From positions 3,415,145 through 3,421,209 of the forward strand of contig CP058705.1 of NCBI GenBank assembly GCA_013414705.1: a stretch of 6,065 nt of DNA, written 5' to 3'. This stretch comes from Defluviicoccus sp. GTDB lineage: Bacteria > Pseudomonadota > Alphaproteobacteria > Rhodospirillales > Defluviicoccaceae. The notes under the pieces were generated by a model. That model had not been told where the DNA came from, did no database searches, and saw only the letters and a list, made by a program, of their open reading frames with translations. Shown in pieces: positions 1-5,205 of this stretch. Position 1 is the first letter of the stretch. Every line of letters starts with the position of its first letter. The position numbers and the translations under genes are program-made.

Positions 1-1
1 G

Positions 2-226
2 AGCGATCTGAGCCCGCGCCGTTTGCAAACCCTATTGGAGGCTTGCGCCAGCGTGAAGGTCAAGCGGCTCTTTCTCTACTTCGCCGACCGCCACCGCCAT
101 GCGTGGCGATCCCGGCTCGATGTATCCCGCGTCGACCTGGGTTCGGGCAAGCGCGTCCTCGCCAAAGGCGGCAGACTCGATCCGCGCTACAACATCACCG
201 TGCCGCCCGATCTGGGAGGCCCGTGA
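2..226 (+). CDS. AbiEi-family antitoxin of a type IV toxin-antitoxin pair, C-terminal part only
   Basis: The frame is open from the left edge and ends at TGA 224-226, giving 74 residues; the start lies outside the window. The visible part is the C-terminal region of AbiEi-type antitoxins. A helical stretch (SPRRLQTLLEACASVKVKRL) leads into the family's closing segment, GGRLDPRYNITVPPDL, which resembles the 'G..LD.RY.I.VP.DL' ending common in these proteins. In the family, a winged-helix N-terminal domain (not visible here) represses the operon, and the C-terminal domain is needed to neutralise the toxin without stable toxin binding. The stop overlaps the GTG at 223-225 and lies just ahead of the toxin start at 232, so the two are one operon. 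Identification comes from the ending plus the AbiEii gene directly downstream. Neither clue is decisive alone, but together they are strong. Confidence 0.82.
   Translation, partial: SDLSPRRLQTLLEACASVKVKRLFLYFADRHRHAWRSRLDVSRVDLGSGKRVLAKGGRLDPRYNITVPPDLGGP
214..219 (+). promoter_or_regulatory. Ribosome binding site for the toxin gene
   Basis: GGGAGG lies inside the last codons of the antitoxin gene. It is 3 bases from the GTG at 223 and 12 from the ATG at 232, so neither spacing is ideal and the start stays slightly uncertain. Its position within the antitoxin frame supports translational coupling of the pair. Confidence 0.5.
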
Positions 227-231
227 ATTTC

Positions 232-1266
232 ATGGCCTTCCTGGACACATACCAGCAGCAGGTCGCCCTGCTCATTCGCGTCCTTCCTTTCGTCGCGGAG
301 GAGCGGGTTTTCGCGCTCAAAGGCGGCACCGCGATCAACCTGTTCGTGCGCGACATGCCGCGCCTCTCCGTGGACATCGACCTGACCTATCTGCCGGTCG
401 AAGATCGAGCCACATCGCTCGCGGCAATCAACGCCGCCATGCTGCGGATCAAGGAACGAATCGAGCGGGGCATCCCCGCCGCGAGAGTCAATGCTTCACG
501 TTCCGCCGACGAGAATATCGTCACCAAGCTGATCGTTCGGGCGAGCGGCGTGCAGATCAAGATCGAGGTGACGCCAGTGCTTCGCGGCGCGGTCTATGAT
601 CCTGTCGTGATGAGCGTGGTTCCCGCTGTCGAAGACGCCTTCGGCTTCGCCGAAATGCAGGTCGTGTCCTTCGCCGACCTCTATGCGGGCAAGATCGTGG
701 CGGCCTTCGACCGCCAGCACCCGCGCGACCTCTTCGACGTGCGCGGCCTGTTGGCGAACGAGGGCGTCGGCGACGAGTTGCGCCGCGCCTTTCTGGTCTA
801 CATCATCAGTCACAACCGTCCGATGGCCGAAGTTCTCGCCCCGCCCCGCAAGCCGCTGGGCGAGGAGTTCGCGCGGGGCTTTACCGGCATGACTCAGGAG
901 CCTGTCGCGCTCGCGGACCTTGATGCCGCGCGGGAGGCGATCATCGCCGCGATGGTGGCCGACATGCCGGAAGATCACCGGCGCTTCCTTGCCGGCTTCA
1001 AACGCGGCGAACCGGATTGGGCACTTCTCGGGATACCGGAGGCCCAGCATTTGCCCGCCGTCATGTGGAAGCAGCGCAACCTCGCCAAGCTGCCCGATGC
1101 AAGACGGGGCGAACTGGTCGATGCGTTGGAGCGCGTTCTTTTTGTGACCACGACGCACAGCGAAGAGGGCGCGTCGTTCGGCGATAGTGATGCTCAGTTG
1201 TCTTGGAACGCCTGCCTCCCCTTGCGGCCCAAAGGCTTCGCGCGTGTTCGCCCTGATCGCTTTTGA
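232..1266 (+). CDS. AbiEii-family nucleotidyltransferase toxin, with an atypical C-terminal tail
   Basis: A 344-residue protein of the AbiEii/AbiGii (DUF1814) nucleotidyltransferase family, the toxin half of a type IV system. Relatives such as the MenT toxins transfer nucleotides to tRNA; AbiE systems cause growth arrest and phage-infection abortion. Visible motifs, numbered from Met at 232: KGGT at 30-33, the metal-binding pair D48/D50 in SVDIDL, a further acid E112 in IKIEVTP, and K154 with D166/D169 in AGKIVAAFDRQHPRDLFDV. All the expected catalytic motifs are therefore present. The ATG at 232 gives MAFLDTYQQQVALL, which matches the usual family start. GTG 223, overlapping the antitoxin stop as GTGA, is an alternative three codons longer. 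The family normally ends near residue 304 (DALERVLF). The last ~40 residues (from 1144) have no family look and run antisense into traD, suggesting a lost stop codon. Confidence 0.88.
   Translation: MAFLDTYQQQVALLIRVLPFVAEERVFALKGGTAINLFVRDMPRLSVDIDLTYLPVEDRATSLAAINAAMLRIKERIERGIPAARVNASRSADENIVTKLIVRASGVQIKIEVTPVLRGAVYDPVVMSVVPAVEDAFGFAEMQVVSFADLYAGKIVAAFDRQHPRDLFDVRGLLANEGVGDELRRAFLVYIISHNRPMAEVLAPPRKPLGEEFARGFTGMTQEPVALADLDAAREAIIAAMVADMPEDHRRFLAGFKRGEPDWALLGIPEAQHLPAVMWKQRNLAKLPDARRGELVDALERVLFVTTTHSEEGASFGDSDAQLSWNACLPLRPKGFARVRPDRF
1150..1177. repeat. Inverted repeat between the toxin and traD 3' ends, possible bidirectional terminator
   Basis: ACGACGC at 1150-1156 pairs perfectly with GCGTCGT at 1171-1177 around a 14-base loop. 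It falls exactly where two converging genes would meet if the toxin ended at 1147 and traD at 1194. No T-run follows the stem on either strand, so intrinsic termination is uncertain. A 7-bp stem in GC-rich DNA can also arise by chance. Confidence 0.3.
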
Positions 1267-1411
1267 GCTTTTCAGCTATCCAGAGCAGCGCGCCGTAGAT
1301 CACGACACGGTCGTCGCCGGTCAGGTCTACGATCCCGGCCTTCAAGACGAGGCCGCCGAGTTCGATCAGATGCCGGGTGCGCTTGCGGCGTTCGACCTGC
1401 CAGGTGCGCAT
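1194..1411 (-). CDS. traD: Conjugal transfer protein TraD (Ti type), apparent frameshift near its C-terminus
   Basis: A small basic accessory protein of Ti-type DNA transfer, encoded with TraC and thought to act in DNA processing at oriT; its molecular role is poorly defined. It starts at ATG 1411, one base after the traC-like stop (TGA-C-ATG), so it is probably translationally coupled. The N-terminus MRTWQVERRKRTRHLIELGGLVLKAG carries the TraD family signature (basic stretch, then IELGGLV.KAG), and the core continues to SLWAA at residues 60-63. Read literally, the frame then runs on to 1061 (116 residues) through sequence antisense to abiEii with no family character. In the -1 frame from base 1223 the sequence reads KGRQAFQDN and stops at TGA 1196-1194. 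That gives 72 residues, close to the ~70 residues of Ti TraD. The coordinates given here follow that corrected reading. Confidence 0.75.
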
Positions 1412-1412
1412 G

Positions 1413-1739
1413 TCATGCCGCGCCTGTTGTGCCTGATGGCGATTGCGCGCTGTCCGGTTGCGGTTGAGCGCCGCCCGCGTCGCGGTCAGGCGATGACGCA
1501 GATCGCCGTGCCCGCCCTCGAAAGAACGCGGCCCCGCGTTTCGCCCATGCCTCCCTCTTTCCGGCGTCTTTGGTTTCGGCCAGCACGATCAGCGCGCCTG
1601 CCAATTCCTCGGCGCTGAGGGCGTCGGCGCCGGTCGAGATGACCAACTCGCCAAGCTGCTGCACCTTGCGGGCTTTCAGGTCTCGCGTCTTGTCTTCGAG
1701 CGACTTCAGTTCCGCATCGAAGTCCCGTGGCTTGCGCAT
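1413..1739 (-). CDS. traC: Conjugal transfer protein TraC-like
   Basis: A 108-residue protein transcribed away from oriT and traA, in the place of traC in Ti-type systems. MRKPRDFDAELKSLEDKTRD opens a charged, probably coiled-coil N-terminus (about residues 5-30). Then come QQLGELVISTGADALSAEELAGALI and a second conserved-looking block, WAKRGAAFFRG at 65-75. The last ~33 residues are low-complexity, rich in Ala, Ser, Pro and Gln. Relatives are annotated either TraC-like or TraD; the role is accessory, at the relaxosome or coupling step, and not well established. The ATG at 1739 was chosen because GGGGA lies 5 bases upstream and the family starts with M(R/K)KP. An in-frame ATG at 1751 would add four residues. 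Its stop is one base before the traD start. The long open frame extending upstream through traA is a shadow. Confidence 0.8.
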   Translation of the reverse strand: MRKPRDFDAELKSLEDKTRDLKARKVQQLGELVISTGADALSAEELAGALIVLAETKDAGKREAWAKRGAAFFRGRARRSASSPDRDAGGAQPQPDSAQSPSGTTGAA

Positions 1740-1768
1740 CGTCGTCCCCATAAGCTGTCGATGGAGCG

Positions 1769-1774
1769 ATGATA
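1769..1774 (-). promoter_or_regulatory. Possible -10 element for the traC-traD operon
   Basis: On the minus strand this reads TATCAT, one mismatch from TATAAT, about 30 bases before the traC start at 1739. No good -35 box was found at 16-18 bases' distance, so this is only a candidate. Confidence 0.2.
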
Positions 1775-1806
1775 GTTGAGCACCTGCCGCAATGCTGTAA
1801 GGTTGC

Positions 1807-1838
1807 CGGGACGGGCTGAAACGGCGCGAGCAGTCCCG
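1807..1838. repeat. Inverted repeat in the oriT spacer
   Basis: CGGGAC at 1807-1812 pairs with GTCCCG at 1833-1838. A further GCT (1815-1817) pairs with AGC (1829-1831) inside, with small unpaired bases between the two stems. It sits about 20 bases from the core origin-of-transfer hairpin. It could be an accessory relaxosome binding site or an operator for the divergent tra promoters. Confidence 0.45.
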
Positions 1839-1884
1839 AGAAATTAGTTTCGAGGGCGCGCTTATACGTCGTTCCGACGTGCGC
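1835..1884 (-). other. oriT: Origin of transfer (oriT), Ti/RSF1010-type nick region
   Basis: ACGTCG at 1866-1871 and CGACGT at 1875-1880 form a perfect hairpin with a 3-base loop. Read on the minus strand, the hairpin is followed by GTATAAGCGCGCCCTCG (1867 down to 1851). This closely matches the arrangement known for the Ti plasmid and RSF1010/R1162 family: hairpin, then TAA.TGCGCCCT. By that analogy the nick falls in the GCGC/CCT segment on the minus strand, near 1855/1856. Transfer would then lead with the traC-traD side and bring traA in last. On the outside, GCGC 1858-1861 can pair with GCGC 1881-1884, bulging TTAT. The position between divergent traA and traC-traD is where Ti-type elements keep oriT. 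The exact nick base is inferred. Confidence 0.85.
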
Positions 1885-1910
1885 TTCGCCGTGGTGATGT
1901 TCGGATCGCA

Positions 1911-4826
1911 ATGGCGATCTATCATCTTCACGTCAAGGTCATCGGCCGCAAATCCGGCTCCAGCGCGGTGGCGTCGGCGGCCTACCGCTCGGCCTCGCGG
2001 CTGCGCGACGACCGGCTTGAACGCAGCCACGACTTCTCCAATAAGCACGGCGTCGTCCATTCGGAGGTCATGCTGCCGGAGGATGCGCCCGAACAATGGT
2101 GCGACCGCGAGCGGCTTTGGAACGATGTCGAGGCGTTCGAGGTCAGGAAGGACGCTCAGCTTGCCCGCGAGGTCGAGTTCGCCATTCCCCGCGAGATGAC
2201 GCAAGCCCAGGGCATCGAACTCGCCCACGACTTCGTGCAGGCGGAGTTTGTCGATCACGGCATGATCGCCGACCTCAATGTGCATTGGGACATGGCCGAG
2301 GACGGGACGGCCAAGCCCCACGCCCACGTCATGCTGACGATGCGATCCGTGGACGAAAGCGGCTTCGGCCAAAAAGTGCGGGACTGGAACCGCACCGAGA
2401 TGGTCGAGCGTTGGCGCGAACGCTGGGCGGAGCTGGCAAACGAGCGCCTGGCCGAACTCGACATTGACGCGCGCATCGACCATCGCAGTCTGGAAGCGCA
2501 AGGCATCGGCCTTGAGCCGCAAACGCAGATCGGCGCGCCTGCCCAACGCATCGAGGGCGAAGGGTTAGAGGCCGCCGACCGCGCGGAAATGCATCGCGAG
2601 ATCGCGCGCAACAACGGCGCGCGCATCATTGCCGATCCTTCCATCGCGCTGGACGCCATCACACACCAGCAATCCACCTTCACGCGGCGCGACATGGCGA
2701 TGTTCGTGCATCGGCACAGCGACGGGATCGACCAGTTCAATGAGGTCATGGGCGCGATGCGTGGCGCGCCCGAGCTGATCGAACTCGGCAGGGACGGACG
2801 CGGCGAGGACCGCTTCACCACCCGCGAGATGATCGAGGCCGAGCAGCGCTTGCACCACGCCGCCGCGATGATGGCGGAACGGGAACGTCATGAGGTCAGC
2901 GGCAGGGACCGCGAAGCCGCATTGGCCCACGCGGCGGATCGCGGCCTTGTTCTGTCCGGCGAGCAGGCCGATGCACTGGCGCACGTCACGGACGGGCGCG
3001 ATCTGGGCGTCGTCGTCGGCTACGCCGGGACGGGAAAGAGCGCGATGCTGGGCGTGGCGCGCGAAGCCTGGGAAGCGGCAGGCTATGAGGTCCGGGGCAT
3101 CGCGCTGTCCGGCATCGCGGCCGAGAATCTGGAAAGCGGATCGGGCATCGCGTCGCGCACCATCGCCAGCCTGGAACACGGTTGGGGACAGGGCCGCGAC
3201 GTGCTCACCTCCCGCGATGTGCTTGTCATCGACGAGGCGGGCATGGTCGGCACGCGCCAGTTGGAGCGCGTGCTGTCCCATGCCGCTGACGCGGGCGCCA
3301 AAGTGGTCTTGGTCGGCGATCCGCAACAGTTGCAATCCATCGAGGCGGGCGCGGCCTTCCGCTCGATCTTCGAGCGCCACGGCGGCGCGGAGATCGGCGA
3401 GGTGCGCCGCCAGCAGGAGGACTGGCAGCGCGACGCCACGCGCGAACTGGCGGCCGGCCGGACGGGCGAAACGATCCATGCCTATGACGCGCACGGCATG
3501 GTCCATGCCGCTGCAACACGCGAGCAGGCGCGCGACGATCTGATCGAGGGCTGGGACCGCGAGCGGCAGGCGTCGCCCGACAAGAGCCGCATCATCCTCA
3601 CCCACACCAATGACGAGGTGCGCGCGCTCAACGAGGCGGCGCGCGAGCGGCTGCGGGAAGCCGGTGATCTGGGCGACGACGTGCGTATCACGGTCGAACG
3701 CGGCGAGCGCAGCTTCGCCAGCGGGGATCGCGTCATGTTCCTGCAAAACGAGCGCGGGCTTGGCGTGAAGAACGGCACGCTCGGAACCATCGAGCAAGTC
3801 AGCGCACGATCCATGTCCGTGCGCACCGACGACCGGCGCAGTGTCGCGTTCGACCTCAAGGATTACAACCGCATCGACCACGGCTACGCCGCGACCATTC
3901 ACAAGGCGCAGGGCATGACCGTGGACCGCACCCATGTCCTGGCGACGCCGGGCCTGGACGCCCACGGCAGCTATGTCGCCCTGTCGCGTCACCGCGACGG
4001 CATGGACCTGCACTATGGCCGCGATGACTTCGCTGACGAGAACAGACTTGTCCGCACTCTATCGCGCGACCGGGCCAAGGACATGGCGTCGGATTACGAG
4101 CCGGCACAGAGCTACGCCGAGCGGCGCGGCATCACCTTCCGCGAACGGGTGGAGCGGGTGGTCGAGATCGTCAAGCAGGTTCCCGAGAAAGTGCGCGGTA
4201 TGTTCGACGGCCTACGCCTGCCTGCCGATGGCGGACAGGAGCCGGAACGGGAGAAGGTGGCAGGCCCGGAGGAGGCTTTGCGCCGCGCCCGGACCAGGGC
4301 GCTCGTCCGCCATGCCCGCGCCGTGGATGCGATCTTCGAGGCGCAGGAGCGAGGCGGCAGGGCCAGCCCGGAGCAGGTGACGGAATTGCAGGACGCCCGC
4401 AAAACCTTCGAGGAGGTGCGGCCCTACGGTCCGCACGACGCCGAAGCCGCCTACAAGAAGAACCCGGAGCTTGCCTCGGAAGCGGCCACGGGCCAGGTCA
4501 ATCGCACTGTGCGCGCCCTTCAACTCGAAACCGAGTTGCGCACTGATCCGCAGATTCGTGCGGATCGCTTCGTGGAGAGTTGGCAGAGGCTGGACCGCGC
4601 CAGTCAGCGCCAATACCAGGCGGGCGACATGTCCGGTTACAAGTCCACGCGGTCGGCGATGGGCGACATGGCGAAGAGCCTTGAACGCGATCCGCAGCTT
4701 GAATCCATCCTCGAAGGCCGCAAGCGAGACCTTGGTATCGGGATCGACTCGGGCCGCAGCCTCGGTCGGGAACTCGCGTTCAGCCACGGCATCGACCTCG
4801 GCAGAGGCCGGAGTATCGGACTGTAG
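1911..4826 (+). CDS. traA: Ti-type conjugative transfer relaxase TraA (MOBQ relaxase fused to helicase)
   Basis: A 971-residue relaxase-helicase that nicks oriT, binds the 5' end covalently and unwinds the strand for transfer. The MobA/MobL relaxase domain spans about residues 1-220. It has the presumed catalytic Tyr25 in AAYRSASRL, and the metal-binding histidines H125 (DLNVHWD) and H137/H139 (KPHAHVML). A RecD/TraI-like superfamily 1 helicase follows: Walker A GYAGTGKS at 370-377, Walker B VLVIDEAG around D441/E442, GDPQQLQSI at 469-477, and the C-terminal motif GYAATIHKAQGMT (659-670) with ALSRHRD near 690. Residues ~730-970 are charged, probably helical, and end in FSHGIDLGRGRSIGL, like complete family members. 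ATG 1911 gives the canonical MAIYHLHVK start; GGA at 1903-1905 is a weak ribosome site. The gene looks intact and diverges from traC across oriT. Some Ti TraA proteins are ~1,100 residues, but the motif set here is complete. Confidence 0.97.
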   Translation: MAIYHLHVKVIGRKSGSSAVASAAYRSASRLRDDRLERSHDFSNKHGVVHSEVMLPEDAPEQWCDRERLWNDVEAFEVRKDAQLAREVEFAIPREMTQAQGIELAHDFVQAEFVDHGMIADLNVHWDMAEDGTAKPHAHVMLTMRSVDESGFGQKVRDWNRTEMVERWRERWAELANERLAELDIDARIDHRSLEAQGIGLEPQTQIGAPAQRIEGEGLEAADRAEMHREIARNNGARIIADPSIALDAITHQQSTFTRRDMAMFVHRHSDGIDQFNEVMGAMRGAPELIELGRDGRGEDRFTTREMIEAEQRLHHAAAMMAERERHEVSGRDREAALAHAADRGLVLSGEQADALAHVTDGRDLGVVVGYAGTGKSAMLGVAREAWEAAGYEVRGIALSGIAAENLESGSGIASRTIASLEHGWGQGRDVLTSRDVLVIDEAGMVGTRQLERVLSHAADAGAKVVLVGDPQQLQSIEAGAAFRSIFERHGGAEIGEVRRQQEDWQRDATRELAAGRTGETIHAYDAHGMVHAAATREQARDDLIEGWDRERQASPDKSRIILTHTNDEVRALNEAARERLREAGDLGDDVRITVERGERSFASGDRVMFLQNERGLGVKNGTLGTIEQVSARSMSVRTDDRRSVAFDLKDYNRIDHGYAATIHKAQGMTVDRTHVLATPGLDAHGSYVALSRHRDGMDLHYGRDDFADENRLVRTLSRDRAKDMASDYEPAQSYAERRGITFRERVERVVEIVKQVPEKVRGMFDGLRLPADGGQEPEREKVAGPEEALRRARTRALVRHARAVDAIFEAQERGGRASPEQVTELQDARKTFEEVRPYGPHDAEAAYKKNPELASEAATGQVNRTVRALQLETELRTDPQIRADRFVESWQRLDRASQRQYQAGDMSGYKSTRSAMGDMAKSLERDPQLESILEGRKRDLGIGIDSGRSLGRELAFSHGIDLGRGRSIGL

Positions 4827-4955
4827 AACTATCCTATTTTCCGCCGCCTCCACGCCACACTACTACGACCACTAAATATCTATTGCACAACAACAAATCA
4901 TCGCTCTGTCTGGTCTCTGCAATGTCAGAAGCACCCAGCGGGAGGCAGCGCAACC
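4827..4955. other. Gene-free spacer after traA, A+T-richer than its surroundings
   Basis: These 129 bases hold no convincing gene. The composition changes: the middle (about 4860-4900, containing ACTAAATATC and CAACAACAAATCA) is clearly richer in A+T than the flanking genes. No hairpin with a T-run was found after the traA stop. TTGCAC at 4883-4888 could be a -35 box for the next gene, but no matching -10 is seen. The change of base use is compatible with a promoter region or a junction between modules. Confidence 0.4.
4940..4945 (+). promoter_or_regulatory. Ribosome binding site for the AlpA-type gene
   Basis: GGGAGG lies 10 bases before the ATG at 4956. The spacing is slightly long, but it is the only strong purine-rich match in the spacer and supports that start. 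Confidence 0.5.
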
Positions 4956-5204
4956 ATGCTCGTAGCAGACCGTATCGTCCGCCTGAAAACCGTTCTCGCC
5001 CGCGCCGGCCTGTCCCGTTCCACCATCTACCGCAAGATCGCCGAGGGCACGTTCCCCGCCCAGGTGAGGATCAGCGTCAATGGTGCGGGCTGGCGGGAAT
5101 CCGACATCGACCGCTGGATTGCCGATCCAGCCGGCTGGCGAACCACCAATGAACCGACAAAAGGTCGGAAGGATGATGACAGAATAGACGCGAGCCGCAC
5201 GTAG
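4956..5204 (+). CDS. AlpA-family helix-turn-helix DNA-binding protein (excisionase-like regulator)
   Basis: An 82-residue protein of the AlpA type. These small winged-helix/MerR-like proteins, carried by P4-type integrative elements, regulate the integrase gene or help excision. A helix-turn-helix lies at about residues 11-30 (LKTVLARAGLSRSTIYRKIAEG). It is followed by the typical F-P-x-x-V-x-I hairpin (33-39) and the closing GWRESDIDRWI motif (45-55), which matches the family's 'GW...EVD.W'. The last ~20 residues (TTNEPTKGRKDDDRIDASRT) are charged and not conserved-looking. The stop at 5202-5204 is a single base from the integrase stop on the other strand, so the two genes are tail to tail. 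This physical pairing is the usual AlpA-integrase context. Whether it activates int or acts as an excisionase here cannot be told from sequence. Confidence 0.88.
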   Translation: MLVADRIVRLKTVLARAGLSRSTIYRKIAEGTFPAQVRISVNGAGWRESDIDRWIADPAGWRTTNEPTKGRKDDDRIDASRT

Positions 5205-5205
5205 T

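Noticed and set aside
43..231. Upstream extension of the toxin frame to an ATG at 43
   Set aside because: Residues before about 223 are an out-of-frame reading of the antitoxin gene, and toxin family members start at the position matching ATG 232.
496..1158. 220-codon open frame on the minus strand opposite abiEii
   Set aside because: A compositional shadow of the toxin gene: no family resemblance, no ribosome site, and it overlaps a gene with intact catalytic motifs.
1217..1225. Programmed -1 frameshift in traD
   Set aside because: The site GCA AGG GGA does not form a canonical X-XXY-YYZ slippery heptamer, so a single-base deletion or read error is simpler.
1776..1803. Possible plus-strand promoter TTGAGC-16-TAAGGT for traA
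   Set aside because: Both boxes match poorly, and similar matches are expected by chance in a 170-base spacer.
2565..4013. Long open frame on the minus strand (482 codons) opposite traA
   Set aside because: It lies opposite the strongly conserved helicase region, has no recognisable domain, and is expected in GC-rich DNA where the complementary frame rarely contains stops.
4212..4853. 213-codon open frame on the minus strand opposite the traA 3' end
   Set aside because: Low-complexity, family-less translation that shadows the traA C-terminal region.
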